Below, piece after piece: positions 1 to 7,726 of a DNA stretch of 64,000 nt; positions within the stretch are counted from its first letter, which is position 1, and the number at the start of each line of letters is the position of its first letter. Under the pieces are notes generated by a model. The model saw only the letters and a program-made list of their open reading frames with translations. It was not told the origin of the DNA and ran no database searches. Origin of the DNA: Jilunia laotingensis (lineage in GTDB: Bacteria; Bacteroidota; Bacteroidia; Bacteroidales; Bacteroidaceae); the NCBI RefSeq assembly GCF_014385165.1, contig NZ_JACRTF010000001.1, forward strand, positions 3,534,001 through 3,598,000, in the 5' to 3' direction. The translations under genes and the position numbers were made by a program.

Positions 1-2
1 GC

Positions 3-209
3 AGAAGGGATCGAACAAATAATGTAAATCAATTACTTCGCTCCAGTCGTAAAAAAGATTTTATAGAAAAATTGATACCTCTTGTAAAAGAAGAGGAAGA
101 CACCGAAGGATTTGGAAATATGGCAAAGGTAGTAAATATAATGCCTGACGACAATTATCCATATTTCAATACTTTGATTAGATTTCAATATGCATTATTA
201 AACAAATAA
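3..209 (+). CDS. C-terminal end of a CRISPR effector protein (Cas8-like or Cas5-like), partial
   Basis: An open frame enters from the left edge and ends at a TAA at 207-209, 11 bases before the cas7-like start. Only about 68 C-terminal residues are visible. They are charged and helical in look and end in a hydrophobic stretch (LIRFQYALLNK). No motif identifies the family. Its position directly upstream of a cas7-like gene, in the same direction and at operon spacing, is what suggests a Cascade subunit: the large subunit Cas8 is most likely and Cas5 possible. The assignment is by context only. Confidence 0.45.
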   Translation, partial: RRDRTNNVNQLLRSSRKKDFIEKLIPLVKEEEDTEGFGNMAKVVNIMPDDNYPYFNTLIRFQYALLNK

Positions 210-220
210 ATATTATAACA

Positions 221-1282
221 ATGAAACCATACATTTATTTAAGAGGACTGCGTCATGTAGATTTATCCGTATTTTGTGTAGACGGTGGACAAAAGTCGTA
301 TTGGGACCCTGTTTTTAATACAAGAGTGCCTTATTCAAGTGGACAGCAAGTGAAAAGAAGCATTCTGGATGCCATAAGTTGCGAATTGCAGTCGGAGCCA
401 TCTTCTGTAACTTTTGTATTTGATGTGAATAATAAAGGAGCTTTGGGAGAAGGAGAAGTGCTATCGCTTTGCGATCCGCAATATTTCGATCAGCTTTTGG
501 GTGGTTGGATGAGAGCTGCTAAAGGTGGTAGCGAACGCACGCTTAAACGGAGAAGCCCACTTTCCATTTCTGCTATGCGTCCATTACATCCATTGCTGGG
601 TGGACGATTTAATGAAAATGTAACTTTTGACCGTAGTGATAAACCTGAAGTTCATAAAGTTATTGTTCGTGATGCATCTGGTAAACCTATGTCGGAAGAG
701 CAAATCGGAGCCTTATTAGCCGGGACGGATCGAAGCTTGTACCGTAAATGGATTCCTGAAAACGGAAGAGCAACCGGATTGTTCATATATGACGTGGCAA
801 TTGATTTGCGTACACTTTTTGCAGTTTCAGTAAATCAGATGGAACCGGAGTTGTCAAAAGAAAAAATTGAAGAACTCAAAGAAAAAGGTTGGATATCTTC
901 TCAAAATGCATTTGGAGAATGTCTCATTATGCCAAAGTCTGATAGAGAGAAAGTTATTCCTGCTATTGCGAAAGCATTGATCAATTGGAAAATTTCCAGT
1001 AATCAGGCACGAACCTTCAGTTTGATGGAAACATTAGCAGTTGCCATAAGTGATAATGCCAATACTTTGGCGGGTGCAATTCGGGCAAAGCTGATAGCTG
1101 TCGATTCTGATAAGAAGATAGCAAAACCCTTGGTTGACGAGACTGCCGGTGCAGATTTGTTTATAGCATTGCCCTGTTCAGGCTACATGATTACTGAAAC
1201 AGAATCGGCTGATGCATTACATGAAGCGGAAGACAGACTTATTGAGTTGATGCTATCATTTGATTACGAAAATCAAAAATAA
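221..1282 (+). CDS. cas7: Cas7-like Cascade backbone protein (DevR/Cas7 superfamily)
   Basis: A 353-residue protein beginning at ATG 221, 11 bases after the preceding stop. Near residues 38-52 it carries VPYSSGQQVKRSILDAI, which resembles the conserved P-x-S-G-Q-x(2)-R/K segment of DevR/Cas7 backbone subunits. Family knowledge: Cas7 multimerises along the crRNA and forms the body of the type I effector. The start of the protein (YIYLRGLRHVDLSVFCVDGG) does not look like the I-C protein Csd2 or the I-B protein Csh2, so the subtype cannot be read from it. The neighbours cas4-cas1-cas2 and the array support a type I locus. A strong hairpin follows the stop, separating it from cas4. Confidence 0.72.
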   Translation: MKPYIYLRGLRHVDLSVFCVDGGQKSYWDPVFNTRVPYSSGQQVKRSILDAISCELQSEPSSVTFVFDVNNKGALGEGEVLSLCDPQYFDQLLGGWMRAAKGGSERTLKRRSPLSISAMRPLHPLLGGRFNENVTFDRSDKPEVHKVIVRDASGKPMSEEQIGALLAGTDRSLYRKWIPENGRATGLFIYDVAIDLRTLFAVSVNQMEPELSKEKIEELKEKGWISSQNAFGECLIMPKSDREKVIPAIAKALINWKISSNQARTFSLMETLAVAISDNANTLAGAIRAKLIAVDSDKKIAKPLVDETAGADLFIALPCSGYMITETESADALHEAEDRLIELMLSFDYENQK

Positions 1283-1289
1283 AACAGTT

Positions 1290-1325
1290 CAGGCAGAATA
1301 AGTTATGTATATTCTGCCTGATTCT
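1290..1325 (+). terminator. Hairpin with T-rich tail between cas7 and cas4
   Basis: CAGGCAGAATA at 1290-1300 pairs perfectly with TATTCTGCCTG at 1310-1320 across a 9-base loop and is followed by ATTCTTTTT. This is the form of an intrinsic terminator or attenuator and lies in the 59-base gap between the cas7-like gene and cas4. It would lower transcription of the adaptation genes relative to the effector genes. Confidence 0.65.
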
Positions 1326-1341
1326 TTTTAAATTTAATATT

Positions 1342-1854
1342 ATGAATCTCACAGGTACTCATTTTAATTATTATCAAGTTTGCAAGCGTAAGTTATGGCT
1401 TTTTGCAAACGGTATCAATATGGAATATACATCTGATCTTGTATATGAAGGAAAACTGATTCACGAAGAATCTTATCCGCAACGCTCTTCAAAATATGAA
1501 GAAGTGGAATTGGATGGAGTCAAAGTCGATTATTATGATACTTTACATAAAATAATTCATGAGATAAAGAAATCGGATAAGGTGGAGGCTGCTCACGAAT
1601 TACAGTTGAAATATTATATGTATGTTTTTGAAAAGAATGGCATTGAAGGAATTTCGGGAGTGTTAGAATATCCTGTGTTGAGAAAAAAAGATAGCGTGAT
1701 TTTAAGTGATATAGATCGGGAAATGATTCGGGAAATAGAATTCGATATACAACGGGTCGTTGAATCCATGACTTGTCCGCCAATAGAGAAAAAACGAATA
1801 TGCAAGAATTGTAGTTATTTTGATTTTTGTTTTAGTGGGGAGGAAGAAATATGA
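1342..1854 (+). CDS. cas4: Cas4 RecB-like exonuclease of the adaptation module
   Basis: A 170-residue protein. The N-terminal ITGTHFNYYQ-type sequence (here LTGTHFNYYQVCKRKLWLF) contains the first cysteine of the iron-sulfur site. The remaining cysteines cluster at the C-terminus (CPPIEKKRICKNCSYFDFC), and the RecB-type nuclease signature EIKKSDK lies near residue 73. Family knowledge: Cas4 trims and orients prespacers and checks the PAM for Cas1-Cas2. The length matches stand-alone Cas4. Its stop overlaps the cas1 start by four bases (ATGA), so the two are translationally coupled. Confidence 0.93.
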   Translation: MNLTGTHFNYYQVCKRKLWLFANGINMEYTSDLVYEGKLIHEESYPQRSSKYEEVELDGVKVDYYDTLHKIIHEIKKSDKVEAAHELQLKYYMYVFEKNGIEGISGVLEYPVLRKKDSVILSDIDREMIREIEFDIQRVVESMTCPPIEKKRICKNCSYFDFCFSGEEEI

Positions 1855-2867
1855 AGAAAACTTATTATTTATTCAATCCGGGACAACTTGAACGTAAAGA
1901 CAATACTTTAAAATTCACACCAGTTGCTGAGGATGGCAGTGGTGAGGAATGTGCCGGTCAATCTCGTTATTTACCAGTTGAGGACGTAAATGAATTTTAT
2001 GTATTTGGTTCATTACGTGCTAATAGTTCTTTGTTTAATTTCCTTGGACAAAAAGATATTGCAGTACATTTTTTTGACTATTATGAGAATTATACAGGTT
2101 CATTTATGCCTAAAGATTCTTTACTTTCTGGACGGATGTTGCTTGCTCAAACATCCGCTTATCAAAATAAAAAGAAAAGGCTGTTTATAGCTCAGAAATT
2201 TATAGAAGCAGCGGCATATAATATGTTAAAGAATCTTCAGTATTATAACCGTAGGGGGAAAGATATGGAAGATATGATGGAATTAATAAAAAATTATGCT
2301 TCCAAACTTTCTGAAACAACATCTGTACAAGAATTAATGGGTAGAGAAGGCATGATCCGCCAAACTTATTATGATGCATTTAATTTAATACTGAATGATT
2401 ATGAGATGGGGAATCGTACGAAACAACTACCTCAGAATGAAGTGAATGCTTTGATTTCTTTTGGAAATATGATGTGTTATACCTTGTGTCTACGGGCTAT
2501 TCATCAGACACAATTAAATCCTACAATTAGCTTTTTGCATACACCCGGAGAGAGACGTTATTCGTTAGCACTTGATATTGCAGAAGTTTTTAAGCCTGTT
2601 ATCATTGACCGGGTGATTTTTAAAGTTTTGAATAGAAAAGAGATCCAAGAAAAACATTTTGATACAAAATTGAATCGTTGTTTGCTCAATCAAAATGGGA
2701 AGAAGATATTTGTAAAAGCCATTGAAGATAAACTTACTGAAACTATCAAACATCGTACTTTGAACCGTAATGTGAGTTTTCGTCATTTGGTAAAACTTGA
2801 ATGCTATAAATTGGCAAAACATGTATTGGAAATTGAAGAATACAAACCTTTTAAAATGTATTGGTGA
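1851..2867 (+). CDS. cas1: Cas1 integrase, type I-B-like
   Basis: A 338-residue Cas1 of usual length. The N-terminal half is beta-rich (YYLFNPGQLERKDNTLKF). The helical C-terminal half carries the metal-binding positions: a glutamate in MGREGMIRQTYYDAFN near residue 165, and His and Asp in SFLHTPGERRYSLALDIAEVF near residues 232-245. Family knowledge: with Cas2 it inserts new spacers at the leader end of the array. The sequence style (LFNPGQL at the start, KMYW at the end) is that of I-B/HMARI-type Cas1 proteins. It overlaps cas4 by four bases and cas2 by one. Confidence 0.95.
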   Translation: MKKTYYLFNPGQLERKDNTLKFTPVAEDGSGEECAGQSRYLPVEDVNEFYVFGSLRANSSLFNFLGQKDIAVHFFDYYENYTGSFMPKDSLLSGRMLLAQTSAYQNKKKRLFIAQKFIEAAAYNMLKNLQYYNRRGKDMEDMMELIKNYASKLSETTSVQELMGREGMIRQTYYDAFNLILNDYEMGNRTKQLPQNEVNALISFGNMMCYTLCLRAIHQTQLNPTISFLHTPGERRYSLALDIAEVFKPVIIDRVIFKVLNRKEIQEKHFDTKLNRCLLNQNGKKIFVKAIEDKLTETIKHRTLNRNVSFRHLVKLECYKLAKHVLEIEEYKPFKMYW

Positions 2868-3130
2868 TGTATGTTATTTTAGTCTATGATTTTGGAGAAA
2901 AACGGGTTGCTAAGATGTTGAAGCTTTGTCGTAAGTATTTGAATTGGATACAAAATTCCGTTTTGGAAGGAGAAATATCCGAAGTCCGCTTAAAAGAGTT
3001 ACTTATACTTGCCAAAGGGTTTATGAAAGAAGATGAAGATAGCATTATAATTTTTAAAGGTTCCAAACAATATTCTTTTGAAAAAGAAATTGTTGGAAAA
3101 GAGCGATGCCGTATAGATAATTTTTTGTAA
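2867..3130 (+). CDS. cas2: Cas2 adaptation subunit
   Basis: An 87-residue protein starting MYVILVYDFGEKRVAKMLK, the first beta strand of the Cas2 ferredoxin fold with its conserved aspartate (VYDF). The start chosen is ATG 2867, which shares its A with the cas1 stop (TGATG); an in-frame TTG six bases upstream is less likely. Family knowledge: Cas2 forms the dimer that bridges two Cas1 dimers. The C-terminus (IVGKERCRIDNFL) is typical. The CRISPR leader begins directly after the stop. Confidence 0.93.
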   Translation: MYVILVYDFGEKRVAKMLKLCRKYLNWIQNSVLEGEISEVRLKELLILAKGFMKEDEDSIIIFKGSKQYSFEKEIVGKERCRIDNFL

Positions 3131-3344
3131 TTTAGTTGTCGTTGAGTATAAAGGGTATCCTTTACTGATATTCATATACTGCACTTTGTTCTTTGAAATC
3201 CTGATATTTAATAAAATAGCTATTGTGTCGATGCCCGATACTTTTTATATAATTGACCATCGACATATTTTTATGTTATAAAGTGGAATTTGAGGAGTTG
3301 CTAATGTGTTTGATATTAGAAATTTATGATTTTATTTGAGAAGA
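3131..3344 (+). promoter_or_regulatory. CRISPR leader
   Basis: 214 AT-rich bases between cas2 and the first repeat. The repeats end in the I-B-like ATTGAAAT 3' handle and decay on the far side, so the leader is on this side and the array is transcribed rightwards. The leader contains a perfect 8-base inverted repeat, TGTCGATG (3226-3233) and CATCGACA (3258-3265), separated by 24 bases. No clear TAnnTTTG box was found. Confidence 0.6.
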
Positions 3345-4080
3345 GTGTTAATTGTACCGTTTGGAATTGAAATCCGTGTAGGTGGTGTAGTTGTAATCCG
3401 TTATCACCCTGTGTTAATTGTACCGTTTGGAATTGAAATTGACCAAAGTAAGCGAATAGCAATAGGAAGGCGAAAGTGTTAATTGTACCGTTTGGAATTG
3501 AAATCTCTATAAATACTCTTACTTTCTTCATAATCGTTTGTGTTAATTGTACCGTTTGGAATTGAAATTTGTTCCTCGTTCTCCTTTTGTTCATCGTTCG
3601 AAGCGTGTTAATTGTACCGTTTGGAATTGAAATTGGAATGGCAACTCTTTAAGAGTGTACAAGGATAGTGTTAATTGTACCGTTTGGAATTGAAATGAGG
3701 TAGCCCTTCCGTACGCGTCGACGGTGAGTTTGTGTTAATTGTACCGTTTGGAATTGAAATAGGTGGTGGGCTTGTCGGAGGTTATCTTGTTCCAGTGTTA
3801 ATTGTACCGTTTGGAATTGAAATTATGTGGGGTCTACTCCATATATGGCTCATACATAGTGTTAATTGTACCGTTTGGAATTGAAATGTGAGACGATGTA
3901 ACCTCTTTACCTTCCCCTTTTGTGTTAATTGTACCGCTTGTGTAATTTAAATTGAAGGGATCAGTCCGATATCGGTTTTACTAAGCCTCTTAATTGTATC
4001 ATTTGTGGAGTTGAAACTTCCTAAGACGGGAGAAAAGCAGTGTAATATCACAGTATTAATTATATTTTTGGAATATACAT
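3345..4080 (+). CRISPR. CRISPR array, 9 identical plus 3 decayed repeats
   Basis: A 29-base repeat, beginning GTGTTAATTGTACCG and ending TTTGGAATTGAAAT, starts at 3345, 3411, 3476, 3540, 3605, 3668, 3732, 3795 and 3859. All nine copies are identical. Spacers are 34-37 bases and all different. Three degenerate copies continue the register: about 3922-3952, 3987-4017 and 4053-4080, separated by 34- and 35-base spacers. The first two decayed copies carry an extra TG in the middle (TTGTGGAGTTGAAA-type). The terminal ATTGAAA handle is typical of type I-B repeats. An open frame on the minus strand across the array is an artefact of the repeat. Confidence 0.97.
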
Positions 4081-4117
4081 AAATAAAATAGCCTTATTTT
4101 ATAACCAGTTTTTATTG

Positions 4118-4125
4118 TACCTTTG
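4118..4125 (+). promoter_or_regulatory. -7 promoter box for the MATE gene
   Basis: TACCTTTG fits the Bacteroidetes -7 consensus TAnnTTTG and lies 26 bases before the ATG at 4152, just after the last decayed CRISPR repeat. No clear -33 TTTG was identified. Confidence 0.5.
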
Positions 4126-4151
4126 CAAGCATTTTTAATTGACGATTGATT

Positions 4152-5510
4152 ATGGTAAATAAATATGAAGCACGGTTGAGTACAGAACGTATGCTACCGC
4201 TTGTTTTCAAAATGGCGCTTCCGGCAGTAGCGGCCCAGTTTGTAAACTTGCTTTATAATATGGTGGATCGTATTTATATCGGGCATATACCTGGTATTGG
4301 AACGGAGGCTTTGGCAGGGGTTGGTGTGACTACTTCAATTATAATTCTGATTTCTTCTTTTTCTGCTATTGTAGGTGGTGGTGGCGCACCTTTGGCTGCC
4401 ATAGCTTTGGGACAGGGAGATCGGGTACGGGCAGGTAAAATATTAGGGAATGGTTTCATTTTACTAATTTTATTCACCATTTTCACTTCACTTACGGTGT
4501 ATCTCTTTATGGAACCTATCCTGATCTTTACGGGTGCCTCTGAACGTACATTAATCTATGCAGTCGATTATCTTTCCATTTATCTGATCGGCACAATTTT
4601 TGTAGAAATAACCACCGGACTAAATACTTTCATCAATTCTCAAGGGCGTCCAGCGATTGCGATGTGTTCCGTTCTGATTGGTGCAGTATTGAACATTGCT
4701 CTTGACCCTATTTTTATTTTTGGGTTGAATATGGGAGTAAAAGGAGCAGCATTAGCAACCATACTTTCTCAAGCTTGCAGTGCTTTGTGGGTATTGGCAT
4801 TCCTTTTCTCCCGGCGCGCCTCTTTACCATTGGAGAGGAAGTATATGAAATTAGACAGGAGAGTGGTGATTTCAATGTTCGCTTTAGGTGCTTCTCCTTT
4901 TATTATGTCCAGTACGGAAAGTCTGGTGGGTTTTGTTTTGAATGGCAACTTGAAAATGTTTGGAGATATCTATGTCAGTGCATTGACCATTTTACAAAGT
5001 GCTATGCAATTTGGAAGTGTACCATTAGTCGGATTTGCACAAGGATTCGTTCCGATAGTAAGCTATAATTATGGGCAGGGTGATAAACAGCGTGTGAAAG
5101 ATTGTTTCCGTATCGTGGTGACAGTCATGTTCTCATTCAATTTATTACTGATGTTGTTTATGATTCTATTTCCATCTACGGTCGCTTCGGCTTTTACCAG
5201 CGATACCCAACTGATTGATACAGTCAGATGGGCAATGCCTGTATTCTTAGGTGGAATGACTATCTTTGGTTTGCAGCGAGCCTGTCAAAATATGTTTGTG
5301 GCTTTGGGACAGGCTAAGATCTCCATTTTTATCGCATTATTGAGAAAAGTAATACTATTAATTCCGTTAGCGTTTATATTGCCCTATTTTATGGGAGTAG
5401 CTGGGGTGTATGCAGCCGAAGCTATTTCCGATGCGGCTGCAGCCATTTGTTGCACATTGCTGTTTCTATGGCAATTCCCTAAAATACTGCGAAGGATGCA
5501 ACGGTCTTAA
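4152..5510 (+). CDS. MATE-family multidrug/Na+ antiporter
   Basis: A 452-residue polytopic membrane protein. It opens with the MATE N-terminus (TERMLPLVFKMALPAVAAQF) and has about 12 hydrophobic segments, with GRPAIAMCSVLIGAVLNIALDPIFIF around residue 170 and VPLVGFAQGFVPIVSYNYGQG near residue 300, both typical of the DinF/NorM-like branch. Family knowledge: such proteins export cationic drugs or toxins in exchange for Na+ or H+ across the inner membrane. The start is taken as ATG 4152; a TTG six bases upstream is in frame but less likely. It stands alone with its own promoter. The substrate cannot be told. Confidence 0.9.
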   Translation: MVNKYEARLSTERMLPLVFKMALPAVAAQFVNLLYNMVDRIYIGHIPGIGTEALAGVGVTTSIIILISSFSAIVGGGGAPLAAIALGQGDRVRAGKILGNGFILLILFTIFTSLTVYLFMEPILIFTGASERTLIYAVDYLSIYLIGTIFVEITTGLNTFINSQGRPAIAMCSVLIGAVLNIALDPIFIFGLNMGVKGAALATILSQACSALWVLAFLFSRRASLPLERKYMKLDRRVVISMFALGASPFIMSSTESLVGFVLNGNLKMFGDIYVSALTILQSAMQFGSVPLVGFAQGFVPIVSYNYGQGDKQRVKDCFRIVVTVMFSFNLLLMLFMILFPSTVASAFTSDTQLIDTVRWAMPVFLGGMTIFGLQRACQNMFVALGQAKISIFIALLRKVILLIPLAFILPYFMGVAGVYAAEAISDAAAAICCTLLFLWQFPKILRRMQRS

Positions 5511-5545
5511 ATGTTCAATCCAAGAGAAACCATTTCACTATCTCA

Positions 5546-7183
5546 TTAGCTTTTTGCCTTAAAGACAGGTTCTGCTTTTTGTATTTCTGATTCATACCCG
5601 AACCAGAATCCTTGTTCTTCATCTTGATGCATCGGTAAATAACATAACCTTAAAGATTCCTTATATTCTCCATAGATGATAGTCCAATTTTTGGGAGGAA
5701 GTTGTCTTTTTGTTTTTACTTTTTCTGCTGGGATCTTTTTTAAAGACATTCCGGCTTCTATCCATGCAATACTTACCTTTGTTTGATAGTCCGGATAATT
5801 TTTCTTACAGAAATCATATAATATCATCCCTCTTCTTTCCAGACTTAAAGGCTGGTCTATCAATCCTATATTTATTAGATGATTCAGGAAGTCAGACAAG
5901 AAGTGCTTGTTTTCCAGCATTAGTGTTCTTGTGATCGATTGCCAGGCCGGAGTGTTGTAATAACCATCCAATAATCTTGAAAGAAAGCGTGCTGTTTGCA
6001 ATCCATCTACTGTGATTTCTCTGGTTTGCAATACTTCGTAAGGCGGAAGGGGAGAATACCGGATACCAAGCTCTTCCGCTCTTCTCCGCATCTCTGTACC
6101 GGGGAGTAATTTTAATGATTCCAACTGTATTTCACCAGCTCCATATTCGGCTAATGTATGTACGTCATCAAATATTTCAGGCAGATGATACAGTGGTAAT
6201 CCCGCTATGAGATCGGCATGTGTCACTGTATTGTTCAACGAGCATAGGTATTTCAGGCCATTCAATGCGTCAGCCAACCGTCCTATTCTTCGGCTTTTTT
6301 CCAGTACCGCTTCTTTTAAGCTCTGAATGCCAGCTTCCAGATGAAGTAGTCCTTTGGGCAGGCGTGCCAATTCCTGTTTCAATTCATCGGAGAGCAGTGC
6401 CGGATGTATCTCCAGATGAAAACAGATGTCGGGAGAAAATTCAAGGAAAAGATTGAGTAACTCTTTGGCTCGTTTATTATTATAGTTGAAAGTCCGGTCG
6501 AGTACACGGACATTTTTGATACCTTTCCGGTGAATTAGGATCAAACGTTCACGGATAGTATCTATAGATAAAGTTCGTACCGGCTTTTCACCACCACTCA
6601 CGCAAAATGCACAGGTATTAAAACAACCTCGCGTTGTTTCCAGTTGCACGAATGGTTTGCTCCAGTTGAAGAAACAGCTCTTTTCCGGAGCCTTGAGATG
6701 GGCAAAATCCATGACACGTGCAATGCCATTGTCTTGATAATTATGAGATTGATCTAGATAACAAAGCCCGGTGATGGTATTCCATTTTCTTGAATCGTCC
6801 CAAATTTCTATCCATTTAGGAAAAACTTCTTCGCCTTCTCCGCGAAAGACGCAGTTAACAAAGCTGTTTTTCCGTAGAAAGGCTTCGTTATCACCAAGAA
6901 ATTCCGGTCCGCCCAATGCAATGCAGCAATCTGGAAGCAATGTTTTGGCTCTTGATAGAATATGTAATAACTGTTCATGATTGAAAAGCCAGTTTGTAGC
7001 AGCGATAATATTCGGTTGATGGTGATAAATGCTGTTCGTCACCATTCCGATGTTTTCATTGATCGTAGCCGATACGATTTCCCATTCGATAGATTCGTTT
7101 GTTGCTGTCTGGGCATGTAAAGCCGGGAGTGCCAGTGAAGAATGTGCATAAGAGCTATTTAAATCGAGCCAAAGAATTTTCAT
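5546..7183 (-). CDS. B12-binding-domain radical SAM protein (DUF4080 type)
   Basis: A 545-residue protein. Residues 1-150 look like a cobalamin-binding Rossmann domain (MKILWLDLNSSYAHSSLALP, then GGPEFLGDNEAFLRKN). The radical SAM motif follows near residue 195 (TTRGCFNTCAFC, Cys-x3-Cys-x2-Cys), with a TIM-barrel region containing HADLIAGLPLY, and a C-terminal DUF4080-like domain. Family knowledge: these enzymes couple a [4Fe-4S]/SAM radical to a cobalamin domain, often for methylation or tRNA modification, but the substrate of this group is unknown. The start is set at the ATG at 7183, where homology-like sequence begins; a longer in-frame extension to 7306 reads as non-coding. Confidence 0.85.
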   Translation of the reverse strand: MKILWLDLNSSYAHSSLALPALHAQTATNESIEWEIVSATINENIGMVTNSIYHHQPNIIAATNWLFNHEQLLHILSRAKTLLPDCCIALGGPEFLGDNEAFLRKNSFVNCVFRGEGEEVFPKWIEIWDDSRKWNTITGLCYLDQSHNYQDNGIARVMDFAHLKAPEKSCFFNWSKPFVQLETTRGCFNTCAFCVSGGEKPVRTLSIDTIRERLILIHRKGIKNVRVLDRTFNYNNKRAKELLNLFLEFSPDICFHLEIHPALLSDELKQELARLPKGLLHLEAGIQSLKEAVLEKSRRIGRLADALNGLKYLCSLNNTVTHADLIAGLPLYHLPEIFDDVHTLAEYGAGEIQLESLKLLPGTEMRRRAEELGIRYSPLPPYEVLQTREITVDGLQTARFLSRLLDGYYNTPAWQSITRTLMLENKHFLSDFLNHLINIGLIDQPLSLERRGMILYDFCKKNYPDYQTKVSIAWIEAGMSLKKIPAEKVKTKRQLPPKNWTIIYGEYKESLRLCYLPMHQDEEQGFWFGYESEIQKAEPVFKAKS

Positions 7184-7468
7184 AAAAGAAGTTCTGCATT
7201 TAATGGGGCAAAGGTATGAAGAATTTGCGAGATTTTGGCAGGAATCACTACTTATCCGTTGCCTTTTTAGGCAGATAAATGTCAGATATAGCTTTAATTT
7301 TTTCACTCCAAACCGTAACCATCACCGCAAAGAACTCTGTGTGTGTCAACAAAGATGCGCATATTTTCCTGTTATCAGGCATCTCATTGAAAGCCGTTAA
7401 ATCCGAAGTAATTTTTTCCTATCGGAATAATCCGCATGGTCAGTTGTCCTATACCCGGATCTCGTTGG

Positions 7469-7585
7469 CTAACGGAGTATCTCAACTGGAGGTGTACTCG
7501 GCAAATCCGTTTGAGGTTTACCTGCAAAACCGTCCGTCACGGCTAACATAAGCCATGCAAAGAGAAATGAAAGTTTTGTTTTCGT
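7469..7585 (-). pseudogene. Remnant of a secreted protein gene with lost start codon
   Basis: On the minus strand a signal-peptide-like stretch (KTKLSFLFAWLMLAVTDGFA followed by GKPQTDLPSTPPVEIL) is open for 38 codons. It begins with ACG where an ATG would be expected and runs into TAG at 7469. Further stops and frame changes follow down to the radical SAM gene. It lies just downstream of a type 1 regulatory element with a weakened -7 box. I read it as the decayed first gene of a former operon; the original product is not recognisable. A 90-codon plus-strand frame over the same DNA (7279-7551) has no recognisable features. Confidence 0.4.
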
Positions 7586-7615
7586 ATCTGTTATTTTTAA
7601 GTTATTCCTTTGCTG

Positions 7616-7682
7616 CAAAGGCAAAAGTAAAGCCCCGCAACGTCTTTGTTGCGAGGCTCAATTTGTTTTGTCAGGAAGTTCA
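7616..7682 (-). promoter_or_regulatory. Type 1 regulatory element E1 with orphan promoter
   Basis: Read on the minus strand: distal block TGAACTTCCTGACAAA, 7 bases, core GAGCCTCGCAACAAAG (7644-7659), 20 bases, then TGCCTTTG (7616-7623) in place of the usual TAnnTTTG. Spacing is identical to elements E2, E3 and E4. The same DNA can fold (GCCtCGCAAC with GTTGCGgGGC, followed by TTTACTTTT) and may also terminate transcription of the aldo/keto reductase gene that ends at 7727. Confidence 0.6.
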
Positions 7683-7726
7683 CTCCCTTTTTTGATTATT
7701 CAGTACCGGACTGAATGTGACTTGCT

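Noticed and set aside
3316..3594. 92-codon minus-strand open frame across the CRISPR array
   Set aside because: It repeats FQFQTVQLTQ because it is read through the CRISPR repeats; no start context or family resemblance.
7279..7551. 90-codon plus-strand open frame
   Set aside because: No recognisable motif. The opposite strand reads a signal peptide behind a promoter element, so the minus-strand pseudogene explanation is better.
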